A stretch of DNA of 64,000 bases from Chrysomallon squamiferum (lineage: Eukaryota > Mollusca > Gastropoda > Neomphalida > Peltospiridae), in NCBI GenBank assembly GCA_012295275.1, contig CM022665.1, forward strand, positions 21,812,002 to 21,876,001. Direction: 5' to 3'. Position numbers and translations under genes: made by a program. Positions 1 through 12,887 of this stretch are shown here, in pieces (within the stretch, counting starts at the first letter, position 1; each line of letters opens with the position of its first letter). The notes under the pieces were generated by a model. It did not search any database. It was given only the letters and a program-made list of their open reading frames with translations, and had not been told where the DNA came from.

Positions 1-1095
1 GGCATTCGTAACAGAGTGTATGTAAACTTTCCACGAATTTCTGTTTTCTGCTTAAGTGACATTACCTCACTTAAACTAGGAATGTACTTGCTCACAAAAA
101 ACAAGTTTCAACCAGTATAATCAAGTTTTAACGACTGTCTTTGGCTGCTCAATGCAACAGAATATTGATTACTTGTGAATCAGCCACTTGCAACAATTTC
201 TTTTTTTTTTTTCTTTTTTTTCAGTCGAATTAGAATGAGAGAAACATTAACGAAAAAGAAGACAGGACGGTAAATTAATAAATAAGAACAAAAATCAAAT
301 CTTTTCAAACAACATCTATTTATTAAAAACATTTTTTTTTTTTTTTTTTTATACTTCTACAAAAATTCATTGATAAAAATGTTATAGATCACAGACAGGT
401 TTGTTTAAGATAAGTGAATTAATAATCTCAAAGAAATTTTGCTATTAATGTAACATATTAAATATATCACAGAAACAAATATAGATTTAAACAAAAAAAA
501 TACTGTAATAAAATAAAACTATAACAAGCAAAAATATATAAATATAATTGGACACAGTGACTATATATTATTTTCTTTTATGGCTGACTGTAGATTATGC
601 TGATCTGTGTACATTATTGCAGGTATTCTAAATAAATAATATTCGTAACCGTGTAGTTACGTAATATGTTTTACCGCATACTCTTTATATATATATATAT
701 ATAAGGAAACTTTTTATTATATATATATAATAAAAAGTTTCCTTAATAAAACAACAAATTTTGATTAAATATATTACAATGTAAAACAGCAACAAACCAT
801 TAGAAAAGAAAAGAGAAAAAAAGAGAAGATGAAAAGATAAAAAAAGGAACATGTACAAAGAAACAAATCACAGGAAGGATAGGGGAAATATATGAAATAT
901 GTATTTCAGGAAAAGGGAAGTTAACAGTATTGTGAGTAAATTAGTTTCAATGTGAAACGAAAGATTAGTTTAAAGCACTGTTTATAAATAACAACAATCA
1001 GGCATAATTTAAAAAAACAAAAACAAAAAACCTGAAGTAAAATAATAATTTGAAATGGAGAAAAATAACACGATCGTTTCAGTTCGGTTTCTTGT
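1..1095. other. Non-coding 3' flank of the PhyH-like gene
   Basis: AT-rich sequence with poly-T runs (about 199-220 and 331-350), TA-rich tracts and a perfect 42-bp palindrome at 703-744. I see no convincing coding exon. The part nearest 1095 is probably the 3' UTR of the minus-strand gene that ends at 1096; a possible minus-strand AATAAA lies at 713-718, inside the palindrome. Confidence 0.6.
703..744. repeat. Perfect 42-bp palindrome
   Basis: The arms AAGGAAACTTTTTATTA and TAATAAAAAGTTTCCTT flank a TA-rich centre. I checked base by base that the whole 42 bp equals its own reverse complement. It could form a hairpin or cruciform, or be a small inverted-repeat relic. It contains the nearest candidate poly(A) signal for the PhyH-like gene. 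Confidence 0.9.
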
Positions 1096-2671
1096 TTACT
1101 CATTTCTGAAACTGATGTATGAAGAAAACAAGAAGCATGGCAACAAGATCAACCCCCAAAACAGATAATTCTTTTTAAAAGCATCACAGTCAATACCAAT
1201 CCACTTATCTTTATCATGCTTCAGTCGGTTCTCTTCTTGTTGTTCTTGCTCTATTCGTTCAGTGTCCCATTCTGGTTTCCTGATACGGGCGTACGGTTCA
1301 ACGCCCATCAGCCTCTTGACTTCCAGTGTTTTGGCAATTTCTGGGAGCTCGGATACAATAGGAACATTCGTGTAGGCGGATGAAGTCGGTGGATCTACTG
1401 GGTGAATTCCAATTCCGGAGCATGGCCAATGAGTAGTCATTTTCAGCTCCTCGTAAGCTTCTCGCTTTTTTTCTAAATCTTTATCAGTCGCCCAAGCTGC
1501 CGGGCCCATGCTGACAAACACGACGTACCTCCAACGACCTGGGTTCTGTCTGTCCTTTAAGGGCCGAGCATTTGCGTGTATCAGTCGTGAATCCCAGAGA
1601 ACCATTCCACCTTTAGAAACCTTAATTCTTCTGGCAACACATCTTTGGTCTTTATACCACTGAAGATCCTCATCATTCAAGTGTCTGAGTCGCCAAAACG
1701 GATCGTGTTCCTTTTCCCTTAGAGCATGTGGACTTTCCTTATAAAACTTGTCAAAAAGCTCGTGAGATCCGTCAAGAACTACGAAAGCCCAGTCGTCTTC
1801 GTCGCAATGTTCCAGGTACACGGCTCCTTGATAACAGTGAAGACCTTTGCGTTTTGGTCCTTGGTCACAGTGTAACCAGTGTTGTCCTTCCGTGTAAAAC
1901 TCTTCTTCGCCTTCTTCAGGTGGACGTCCAATGGCAACGTTATCAATGCTGGAGAGCAGTTCTTTTGTTCCCCACAATTCGTCGAACAATGGTTTTGTCT
2001 GGAGTCGAATACTCCATGTTGGCTCCATGTGGCCGGACCTGTACCATTTGATAATTCCATGTGGCGAATACGGCCATGTGCCTTCAGGGAAGTTTCTTAA
2101 CCAGTCTTCGTATTTGTGCCTTTGTCTGTCACATTCCTCCTCACTAATTACACCTTCTACTACAGTGACACCATTTTTACGAAGTTCTTCTAGATGTCTG
2201 TCTGTTATGAATCTGCTAAATGAATATATAAAAATATATATGTATATATTTTTTTAAAATGTATGTATGTATGTATATAATGTATGTATGTATTTGTGTA
2301 AATGAATGTAAATACAATTATGTATATATAACAATTAATTTAGATCGGTTATACAGATATTTATAAAAGCATGATGAAATAAAAAAAAAAAAAAAAAAAA
2401 AAAAAATTAAAACAATTAGAAGACAGTAGTAATATTTTAGAATTTAATTTCAGCTTAATTTTACATCCAGTTATATATATATACTTCAGTTAAAAATAAT
2501 TCGTTTAAATAAAATAGAAAATCTGACGCAACACTACAATTCACAAAAACAGTGTTACCAAAAATATATAAATAATTAATTTTTACCCGTCGCGCTAGTT
2601 GTTACAAAATAATTATATGTATACATTATACTTAAATATGTAAAATACAGAAAAACCAACCTGTTATCCAT
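1096..2671 (-). CDS. PhyH-type Fe(II)/2-oxoglutarate dioxygenase with C-terminal membrane anchor
   Basis: There are two coding exons: 2671-2661 (encodes MDN plus two bases) and 2215-1096. Donor AG|GT lies at 2660/2659 and the acceptor ends at 2216; the product is 376 aa. It belongs to the phytanoyl-CoA dioxygenase (PhyH) family, whose members hydroxylate substrates using Fe(II) and 2-oxoglutarate. The metal triad fits HCD (H119, D121) and a distal histidine in RLIHANARP (H217), with arginines at about 226-233 able to bind 2-oxoglutarate. A hydrophobic stretch at about 354-373 followed by a short RNE tail looks like a tail anchor, which would put the catalytic domain in the cytosol; classical peroxisomal PHYH lacks such a tail. 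The substrate is unknown. The start was chosen because the first exon is short, joins in frame and lies about 65 bp below a TATA motif. CpG is plentiful in its exons. Confidence 0.85.
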
Positions 2672-2733
2672 CACAAAGGTTCGGCGAAGCCTTCTGTACA
2701 CAAGAAAATGAATCGCACAGCAGGTGCGTATGG

Positions 2734-2742
2734 CTTTTTATA
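2734..2742 (-). promoter_or_regulatory. TATA box of the PhyH-like gene
   Basis: TATAAAAAG reads on the minus strand 63-71 bp upstream of the ATG at 2671. With usual spacing, transcription would start near 2705-2712 and give a 5' UTR of about 35-40 nt. The placement is good; the function is inferred. Confidence 0.5.
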
Positions 2743-3153
2743 TTCAACGGTTCGGGTTTTACAAATGAGCAGTTTCGCCGAATTTTCTACTTTCAGTTTC
2801 GTTTCTGCGAATCGATATAATTTCTGCGAAATAACTAACGTAACCACTTGCGATGCTGTTGAAGAAATATATATATATATATTTTTTTTTTTAATGATTT
2901 TGTTTTTAGTTCTCTTTCTGATCTTAATTTGTTCGAGTTTATATGTGTGTGTGTCTCTTTTTTTCTTTGGTAGTAGTTTGTAATTTTAGTAGTATTGGCT
3001 ATAATAATAATAGTAGTGATAGTGGTAATATACTGTAATAAATAATAACAATAAATACAACTAAAAGTAGAAATAATAGCAGTAGTAGTGTCTATAATAA
3101 TAGTAGCAGAATTAACGGTTGTATTTGTGGTAGTAGTAGTAGTAATAGTAGAA

Positions 3154-3193
<40 letters not shown>

Positions 3194-3209
3194 TATTATT
3201 ATTATTATT
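3154..3209. repeat. (ATT)n microsatellite
   Basis: Nearly uninterrupted ATT repeat, preceded by a (TAG)n stretch at about 3130-3147. Confidence 0.9.
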
Positions 3210-3655
3210 CATTAATGTTATTACTTTTAATACTATTACTATTATTATGTATCATGTATTATTAATATTATTATTACTATTATTAGTAGTACTACTATTA
3301 TTATTACTAGGTATTTCTATGAAAATGATGATTTAGATAAAGCAGGTCAAACCCACGCAGTCAGACTGGCACGTACTAAGTGTACGTTTTCAGATGTTTT
3401 AGATAGGGTACATTGCTAATCTGCTAGGTAAGTGACATCTCTCACCTGGGTGTGTCTCCATTCAGAGGCATGTCTTTAAAAACATCAGGTAAACTTCAAA
3501 CTCTACGGAAGACAGGATTTAAGAGGAACGGACAGTTATTTCCTTTCCAGAGTACAAACGGCTTTTCTCATTGAAAAATTTGAAATATTGGATCAGGAAT
3601 TTTTTTTTTTTTTTTTTGCCTGTGTGTAAGATTGCTTTCATAAGATATGCTTTTG

Positions 3656-3656
<1 letters not shown>

Positions 3657-3703
<47 letters not shown>
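3657..3703. repeat. (GT)n microsatellite
   Basis: About 23 uninterrupted GT dinucleotides. Confidence 0.95.
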
Positions 3704-3708
<5 letters not shown>

Positions 3709-5372
3709 AATAGTATATAATGTTTGAGAGAGAGGGAGATGGAGAGAGAAAAAGAGAGAAAGAAAGAGGCAAAGAGAAAAAGATAAATAAAGAAATGGAT
3801 GATAGAATTCCGACAGATCTCACTGAATGAAATAAAAATTTTAAAATGCTACATAAAATCACAAAATACCGGTTAATCAAAAATTTAAAAAAAACATTTA
3901 CTGTTATTAATTCACATTACAGGAGTCAAACTTTAAAATTCTTTACTTTGACAAGCAGAATAAATATAATCTTAGTATATGAAATAGTGAAGGAGAGTAC
4001 TGGATGTTAGCTCAGTGCATCAGTCAGAGAGGAGAACGAAAAATATTCACATGAAAACCAACTTGAAACTTGTTTTAGCAATTTTAAATCACCACAAGTT
4101 CACACATTTTGTGTTATTTTTGTACATCCTGAATACATTATTTCATTATATGTAAGTATATTATTTTGCGAAGTTAGTGGTTTTATTAAGGATATATTTT
4201 AGCTAATTTTATTATCTTTTAATCAGACAGAATTTTGTGGGGGTTTTTTGTACTTTTAATTTATTGACCTGTCTAAATATAAACTGTATTCTGAACTGAG
4301 ATAAAAGAAAGATTAGTGTGCACTCGATGTGTCGATGATACGCAGAGAAATATCTGAAATATGTCTCAGTATTCTCTTAAAGTATGTCTGCGAATCCTCT
4401 GTGTTTAGTTCACATCCGACTGATACTGAAAATTTCCTCAAATTTTTTTTCTTCTTCTTCTTCTTCTTTCTTTATTTAAAGATAGTTTTTAACTATATTA
4501 ATAACCCAGCTCTACTCACCGACAAATTAAACATGTATTTTCTATTTCAGAGCAATTTGTGTTGTCTTTTTTCTATTTTTTTCAGTCGCCCTTTCACCAC
4601 TTCTGTCTGTCTATTCCTTCCCATCTCCCTGTATTTTAATATGTCGGTCTCTCTCTCTAACTTCCTCACCCTCTTTCTTTGTGTCTCTGTCCCTTTTTTT
4701 CTCTCTCCAAAGATCATCATCGAAGTATTTGCCCGTTGTTGTTGTTTTGTTGTTGTTGTTTTTTTTTTTGTTTTTTTATTGTTTCTTTTTAATTACCCTA
4801 GATATCTTTAATTTTAAATCTGTTTTATAAAACAGAACCTTAAAAACGAACAGATGAAGATTTAATGTTAAATTAACATTGTAAAACTATCCTTTAAAGA
4901 TGTCTAGCGAACCTTATCTTACAGATTCTTCCGATTTTGGATATTTCCTGCTTTTTCAAAGCCATACACGTACAAGACAATGATGATTATTGTTAAATCT
5001 GGTCTTTGGATTTCAGAGAGCGGATTTAAAATGTAACTACTTCTTTTATCGCTGGATTTAAAGCGTACAAAATCTGGTCGGATGAAATGAACTTCCTTCA
5101 TGAAAGACAACAGACGACTCGGGCAACTTTGGGGAAATCCGAATCAAAGCTGACATTACACGTTCCAGTCTTCGCATCGGTATGTAAAACATAACTCAGA
5201 CGCAGTTTATTTAAAACGCTAGGCATGCAGTTAACTCACACTGTAAATAAAAATTTCTCCTAGACAGACGACCATCAGAAACAACGTGCTCATTAACCAG
5301 CGAGAACAAAGTCAAATAGCAAAAGTCAACACTTATTTATTGGCGTCTGTTAGCGAATCGTCATTTTCTAAA

Positions 5373-5615
5373 ATGGTCGTTGGTGTGTCTTCGTCTGTTG
5401 TTGTTGTAACGTCTGTAGTTTCCACGCTGTGTTTAGGGATTGGACTTATTGTGGGATACCTTCTCAGACCCGAATTCACCTGGAATGGCCAAAATGGACT
5501 GGAAAGAATCAAAAACAAAACTTTAGCCCGAATGTTTGACATGTGTGGTGATGCAGCAAGACAAGAACCAGAGATAGAAAGGTAGTTGTAAGAATGTTCA
5601 ACGCAACACTATAAT

Positions 5616-5673
<58 letters not shown>

Positions 5674-6750
5674 GTAATAATAATAATAATAGTAATAATA
5701 ATAATAGTAATAATAATAATAATAATAATATACTTAGATGGTTTATTATGGATTCATTTAATACTGGATATTGGAAATAGCCTTTTTTGAAACAAAACCA
5801 AGTATGAACTTTTAGATAACAGGCACTTTTATACTGTGTATCAGTTTATAATGGAAGAAAAAGTTCCGTTGTATCACTGCAGTTTTATTATTACTATAAT
5901 TACTTTTTACAAGATATCATTAAGGCTGAACAGTTAAAAGATAATCTTTTGATATTTACTGTCTTCATTTCTGTTTCAATCTTCATCGTTGTCTTAAAAG
6001 ATTACTGTAATTTTCAATGTGCCTCTGTCTAATTAAATATTAAATTTGATAATTAAGTGAGATTTTATTTTTAATAATATATGTAAATTATCATGACAGT
6101 AATTACACTCATTAAAATATAAAACACCAACGTATTACAAGAAATAACTTTGTATACATAATTATGTTTAAACTTCAGATATGCTTAATTTAAAAATGTA
6201 AGTCTATTACTATTTTATTATGCATAGAAATTATATGTATACACATAACTGTAATGAAATACAATATGCTCCTTTAATTATTAACTATAACCTAACACAA
6301 ACGCACTCAAGCACACACATAAACAATTGAAATGATTAACTGACTCTGCGGTGACCTTTACGTAAGGATTTATCTTTTACGTCACTTCGTAGCTCGGAAA
6401 ACTTTTTCATCCATGCGTAAACCATCGCCTTTTGTTTGCCGATCGCGCGGCTGTTACGTGATGTTGACAAGATACCTGAATAAGCTATGTTAGAATTTGG
6501 GAGAAAGCAAAAAACAAAAAACAATGAGACTGAATTTTCGCTTTATTTTTTTGCTGAATAATAGTATGTAGTTTCACTTTCAGCTTTTGGATTTGCAATT
6601 AGCTTTTACACACAGCTATGTGAATATAAATTAGCTTTCAGTTTCAAAGTTCAGTTTTAATATTCTTTCAGTTACAGTTTTGGTTGTACAAACAGTCTGC
6701 CTAAATACCTTATATATACTTCTATATATATACATGTTGTTGTTTTGTCC

Positions 6751-6818
<68 letters not shown>

Positions 6819-9800
6819 AGAGAGAGAATTCATGACGATATTTGAAGATCTTCGGATTTAGTTCCAGTGTGTCAGAAAAAAAATTAAAATTGTTTGGGTA
6901 TAAATCTACTATAACAGATAAAATATAATACTTGTGGGAGTATTTCACGGGGCAAAGCGTTAAGAGGTGTTACCTTTCAAGTGCTAACGAACCTATTAAA
7001 ATATGACTCGTTTCTTGTCTAGGGTTTGCGCCTTTGGTCGACCCGCTGTCTGTGTAATTAACAAACTGTGACGATTGATTAAAATAGATACACATATTTG
7101 CATGTACTACAGATATAAACTATATATAATACCAAGTATCCACTATGAACACCAGAACAAAACACAATATTTATATTACAAAGATAATTATTTATTTTAC
7201 ACATGTATACTTATTATATAGTGGTTGAGGATGCAAGAGTTGGCGTTAAATGAAATATGACAATTCTTAATTCTTTTAATTTTCCCTAACAGGTTTTGTT
7301 ATAAATATTCATAATTCAAACTCTCTATGGAGCATATACAGGTTACATCAAACTGATCAACAAATCAAACAGAGCCTACAGAAACAGGATAACCATTTGT
7401 CCCTGCTTCCGACTTAAACAAAGATAACGCAAAATATAATTACCAACATAATTGTCTAATAATGGCCGCCAACTATTTGTTCTTTGTGGTCTCTTGTCAT
7501 CTCTGGGCTCTTCTGTCTTTTATTTAAATAAACACTTCCCTGAAGTCAGCAGAGCGGAGCTGACAAAAATTCCTTTTGTCTCTTGCTAATGATCGTTAAT
7601 TGTTAATGGTTTTAAATAATTTTGTTTGTTCATCAAAAACACACGTTAAACACACATATATGAAACATAACATGTTCATGTTTAGATTTCTGGTGAAAAA
7701 TGAATTCAAAGCCTGCACGGCCTACACATGCAGCATACCATTTCCAAACACCTACATCGTGTACCACCTCAGAGACGATGTCATCAACGTGGACGGCAAA
7801 CTGGACGAAAAGGCTTGGACTGACGTTGGATGGAGCGAATCTTTTGTAGGTGTGTAGCTGAAACCACGCAGTTAACACAACACTGAAACGACTGTTCTGG
7901 ATGAAAAATTACAAAATTAAATTAGTCTGCACGTTATGTTCATAAAGAGACAATGCTTGACCAAATGTAAATGAATGAATGAATTATAGATTGGTTGGAT
8001 GGCTGAATGATTTGATAAATTACGGAATGGATGAATGAATTATGGGTGGGATGGATGGGTAAAGGAATGAAAGAACAAATAAATGAATATTTAATGGTAT
8101 CTCAAAAGAAAGAATTATATTGACTGTTGGACGTTACTTGCAAATATAATTACGATTAAACTGGTATGTAACTATACATTACGCATTCAAAACGAGAAGT
8201 ATTTAAAATTAACCAACAGTCACGTCAAACACAACTGAGTGTCAGTAAATAAACATTATTTTCACTTTATTATTTAATTATATATTCAGACATACGAGGG
8301 GCAGGTCATGCCAGACCTCACTTTGATACCAGGTTTAAACTTAGATGGGACAATACATATCTGTATGTGGGAGCCTATTTAGAAGAAACTGGAGTGTGGG
8401 CGAATAGAACATTACATGATACCACTGGTAAGATACGCCACGTATTTCAATTTTAATATACATACATTTAAATGAGATGTATACATATATTTTGGTATAG
8501 TGATTTATTTTCATTTTCTTCTTTGAGTTTTTGTTTTTTTTCTTCCCCCCCCCGATATTTTGATAATTTTATGCTCTTGCTTTTGTTTTGCTGCTTTTTA
8601 TTTTATTATTTCATCTTTTAATTTTATTATTATTATTATTTTTATTTTAGTCTATTTATTTATTTATTTATTTTTCTTTAAATAATCATCTTTGTTATCA
8701 TTCTCGATTTCTGTTATTTTAATTATTATATAATCATAAAGAATATTTAATACACTGGGACCATTTCTCTCGATAAAATATTCTTCACTTTTTATTTTGT
8801 GATCCTTACTAAGACACTAATGTAATCTTTCAAAGGTATGCACATATTATTTTCCGTTTGCAAACAATACCGTTCACTGATACTGACACTAATCCTAACG
8901 AATGTTTTCTTTCAGTGTATCAGGATAATGCATTTCAGGTGCGTAATGGTCATGTGGTTTTATATTACTGAACTACAACTAAACGATGAAAATTAAGAAA
9001 TAGAAACAATAAAAATGTGTCAAAAACAACATTATAAAAGAAAGAAAGAAAGAAAAAGGAAAACAAAACAAAATAACCTTTTTGTGTGTGTGTGTGTGTG
9101 TTTTATTATTTTAAATTTAATTTTATGCTAAAAGTAGTTTTATCTACTTACTTGTTGTTGTTGTTTTTTTGTCTTTATTATTATTATTATTATTATTATT
9201 GTTACTGTCGTATAAAAACAACTATAAAAACAATAATGTTTATGCTTTTTGTTATAAGGTTTTGTTTGATCTTCAGCAAAGTAACTCAAAGTAAGTATAA
9301 TACAAAATATTGAATTTGCTGGGGGTTTTTTATTTACAAAATATCTCTAGTCTTAAATATAATTTTAAAAGTTTCGTTTTAATTTAATAAATAAATAAAT
9401 AAATTAATTAATTAATAATTTCTGATCAGAAAAAAAGATCTTACCTTGTCTACACCAATATCTTCATCACGATAATCATTATTACCTTATTCATCATCAT
9501 CATCATTACCGACATTTTATCATCATTATCATCAATTTTAAAACTGACTTTCAGGTACAAAGAAATAACAATAAATGCATTGGGGACGGTAGCAGATATG
9601 ATGCTAACACGGGTAAATACGTAACTATTCAAACGGTATTTATTATTACTTATTTGTCTGACTGTCTGTCTGTTTTTCTTTCTGTCTATCTATCTATCTA
9701 CCTATCTACCTATTTATTTTTATTTATTTTTTTTTTTTTCTTTAAAGAAAAAATAAGGAAATATCAGAAGTGTGGCTGTAAAAATTAATACAAATTTTTT

Positions 9801-10818
9801 ATATTTCATTATTTTATTATTTTCAGAGGCTTAACAAGGTATTTTATCCCTTCACAGCTTTTAAGTGTACCTTTTTGTGTTACGGAGAAATAATCTAAAA
9901 TACAGTCTTCATACTTCTACGTCACAAACAAACTAAAATAAATATTTTAATTAATTAATTAAATACCTACATATTATGCAAAACATTTTTGGTTTTATTC
10001 GAAGATATGAAAAAATACTTTCAAAATGATTGCTGTTCTTATAGCTATTTTGGAATAAGAAAATTGTCCATGGTTTATCTACTTCCCCCCCCCCCCACCT
10101 TTTCTGTCGTTAACATAAGCAACAATTTTATTTTAATATAAAATTAATATAGTTACATATTGCTGCTATTATTATTGTTGTTGTTGTTGTTATTAAAAGC
10201 AATTTTATTATCACACCATTAGAATAAGAAATCTGAGTACTTCTAAATTATTTTTTCTGCTATGGCTTAAATGATGTAAAAGGATACAAGGCTATATTAA
10301 AATACACAGCAAGTTCAAACAAATATGGGTTTCTGATAATTTCATCATTAGGAAACAATAATATATGTTATCAGTCTATTATCGTTCTAGCAGTATTTTA
10401 ACATTACTTAAATCAACTTTAATGATTAATAAAAATTGAAAGACAGATATTTAAGACAACTCGAATAAGAGAAAAAAATAGGAAAACAAATTAAAATAAA
10501 ATAATAATACAATACTGAAATAAAAACGTTCACATGACGAATACATATATATCATTTTTTTAAATTTTTTTTATTCTTATTACAAATATTAATTTAATTA
10601 TCTCAGTTAATTAAACTCTGCGTGTGCTTTTTAGTGCACATATATTGGCAGGAGTTAGTCTTGTTTATCCCTTTACCAGTATTTCTCTTTCAATATTTAT
10701 TTATTTATTTATTTATCAAAAATTGTCGATTAATTGTGCTAATAAGATTTTAATATCAATTTAGTTACTGGAATAAATAAAAAAATTCTACTCCAAAATA
10801 TAACGAAGGGCGAAAGCA

Positions 10819-10863
<45 letters not shown>

Positions 10864-11422
10864 AGCCATATATGGATGATGGAGAACCTTTAAGTTTTTG
10901 GGAAAGTGATGGTAAAAAGGTGGTTTATGTTGACGGACCTGTAAACAACCCGGCAAGGCCAAGTAAGTATTCAAACAGAAAAAGAAAAAGAAAGGGAAGG
11001 GAAATAACTGTATTTAGGTTAAAGTTCTTTACCGAAAGAGTTTCGATTTCTTAAATTTTAATGAATAAAATGTAACAAATATGGATATATTAATATTTAC
11101 TCATTCACTGCTACCAATAATAATAATAATAATTAATTAATCAATCAATCCATCAATCAAACATATATTATGTATAATTCTGTTACAGATAGATTTTGGA
11201 TAGTTGAAATGGCTTTACCTTTTGAAAACCTTTACGAAGGTATTAAAAGACAGAAAAAGGTTCCATACGAGCGTGAAACGTGGAGAGCTAATTTCGTTAG
11301 ACCTGAATGGATGACCGAAGTTGCTGGAGGAAAATACCAAAAAGTATAACTGTTTGTTGTTTCTTCTTCTTTTTTAATTTTTATTTACTTATTTATTTAT
11401 TATTGTTATTCTCCTTCTTCTT

Positions 11423-11453
<31 letters not shown>

Positions 11454-11709
11454 TTATTATTATTATTATTATTATTGTGTTCTATACAAAAGCAATACAT
11501 CAACTAAATATAATTTAAAAATTACTAATAATTAATACCAAATATTGATAAAGGAACCACGTTATTATAATTTTCAAAAGTGTATTTCCAAACATATTTG
11601 TATATTGCAAGAGACTGGACAAAGAGGCAGAATGGTGGGTGTGGACATCTCCCGGTGTTTTAAATATACATTTACCTGACAGGTGAGATTAATATAATTT
11701 TCAAAATAA

Positions 11710-11750
<41 letters not shown>

Positions 11751-12570
11751 ACAACAACAACAACAACACCAACAGCAATAACTTTAAATGAATAAATAAA
11801 TAAATAAATATTGTAAGGGAGACTTGTAACTGTTTTGTTAACTTTAGGATTTAGGTTTTTATATATTTATGATATATTTATATATTATTAACACATTTGT
11901 ATTACTAAATTAATTCAAATACTTACAACCTTCAAAATTAACACAGACTTACGATTTTAGTGCACTCACCACTATATTGATTATTTTACCAATAATTTCT
12001 GATATGTTGATGTTTATTTCTATAATCTGCAGGTGGGGATTAATACAGTTTCGTGACACTATTATTAACAGTACGTTGTTCCACCCAGATCATGAATGGC
12101 TCACGAGAAACGCTCTGCTTGAAATATACCGAGCAGAAAAGGTTTGTTCAGTAACGCTTAGATTTTAATCTTATGTGGATCTTTCTCTCTCTTTCTCTCA
12201 CATATATATTCATACTTAAAGGCACACATATAATGCACTCAAACACACATTATATAGATAATAATAATAATAATAATAATAAGTTATATTAAGCTGTTTG
12301 TCAGTTAATATTGCATAAATATTTTACTTTACATAAACAAACAAAAAACAGGCCTACAGAGCCGTATTTGGTCGCTACACAGACAAGATTAGCAACCTTG
12401 ACCTTCCTCCCTACGTACTATCCTCGTTGTGCATTAAAGATGTCAGTATCAAAATGGACTGGACAGGATTCGTTGCTACTGTCGTGACAATGGACGACGC
12501 TGTTGAAGAAGGGCACATTCGCACGGACAGACTGTTGTGGATGGGAGATAACCCCGGAGAAGTTTATTAA
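5373..12570 (+). CDS. CBM9-like membrane-anchored protein, copy A
   Basis: Eleven coding exons: 5373-5581, 7686-7849, 8290-8427, 8916-8938, 9259-9290, 9555-9612, 10866-10962, 11189-11343, 11612-11682, 12033-12141, 12352-12570. They sum to 1275 nt (424 aa) with every phase matching. Residues 6-31 are a hydrophobic signal anchor (VVVVTSVVSTLCLGIGLIVGY); next come a charged stalk and a two-cysteine segment (C80, C85). From about residue 93 there is a family-9 carbohydrate-binding-module-like fold: VDGKLDEKAW, then FKLRWDNTYLYVGAYL, then YKEITINALGTVADMMLTR and FWIVEMALPFENL. No catalytic domain is visible. NXS/T sites (NRT, NST, NKT) fit an extracellular or luminal domain. The start aligns with copy B; an in-frame upstream ATG at 5286 has no counterpart there. 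Glycan binding is inferred from the fold and the ligand is unknown. Exons are rich in CpG. Confidence 0.85.
5617..5731. repeat. (TAA)n microsatellite in intron 1 of copy A
   Basis: About 115 bp of TAA repeat with occasional TAG variants, starting some 35 bp after the first donor site. Confidence 0.95.
6750..6816. repeat. (CT)n(GT)n compound microsatellite
   Basis: CT repeats at 6750-6768 run directly into GT repeats to about 6816, then a short GA run. This lies in intron 1 of copy A. Confidence 0.95.
8916..8938 (+). other. 23-nt microexon of CBM9-like copy A
   Basis: It lies between acceptor TTTCAG and donor GTGCGT and contributes YQDNAFQ. The same-length microexon YKNNAFE occurs at 19023-19045 in copy B, which confirms it despite its size. 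It is listed separately because gene predictors often miss it. Confidence 0.85.
10819..10860. repeat. (ATT)n abutting the acceptor of exon 7 of copy A
   Basis: The repeat ends five bases before the exon at 10866, so it supplies the sequence where a polypyrimidine tract and branch point normally sit. Confidence 0.9.
11414..11476. repeat. (TTC)n(TTA)n microsatellite
   Basis: TTC repeats to 11450 are followed by TTA repeats, in the intron after exon 8 of copy A. Confidence 0.9.
11709..11769. repeat. (AGT)n(AAC)n microsatellite
   Basis: About 14 AGT units are followed by AAC units, 26 bp after the exon 9 donor of copy A. Confidence 0.9.
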
Positions 12571-12623
12571 CGTGTTTATTTAGAAACATGAAAACTGTCT
12601 GAAACAAAGATAATGGCTTCCTG

Positions 12624-12629
12624 AATAAA
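12624..12629 (+). terminator. Poly(A) signal of CBM9-like copy A
   Basis: AATAAA lies 54 nt after the stop codon at 12570, the first such hexamer downstream. Confidence 0.55.
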
Positions 12630-12856
12630 ACAGTATATTTTGGTAGTTAAAAATGTTTATAATAGAAATTTAACTTTTTTTTTCTTTTTTTTTTTAAATT
12701 TTATTTCTAAATAAATATTGTGATATTGTTTTTGTTTCTGATTAATTAATTAATTAATTAATAATAATAATAATAATAATAAATAATAATAATAATAAAT
12801 AATAATAATATAAATGATACAGTGCTTTCTAAAATGAAAACTATGTTTGATTAAAA

Positions 12857-12887
<31 letters not shown>

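Larger units (their letters stand above)
2743..5372. other. Intergenic region between divergent PhyH-like and CBM9-like A genes
   Basis: The interval holds simple repeats: an (ATT)n run at 3154-3209, (GT)n at 3657-3703, a purine-rich GA tract near 3726-3780 and TTC/poly-T runs near 4441-4470. Long isoleucine- or phenylalanine-rich open frames here are products of these repeats. The region should contain both divergent promoters, but I recognise no further gene. Confidence 0.6.

Noticed and set aside
2835-3336. Poly-isoleucine/leucine open frames on both strands
   Set aside because: They arise from the ATT/TAG trinucleotide arrays and have no domain, splice context or conservation signal.
4329-4811. 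160-codon Phe-rich open frame
   Set aside because: Composition comes from TTC and T runs; no recognisable protein and no counterpart near copy B.
5617-5731. Regularly spaced repeat that could suggest an array
   Set aside because: It is a trinucleotide microsatellite without spacers, in an animal genome; not CRISPR.
6631-6948. 105-codon frame with a long His-Thr run
   Set aside because: This is the (GT)n microsatellite translated; it lies inside intron 1 of CBM9-like copy A.
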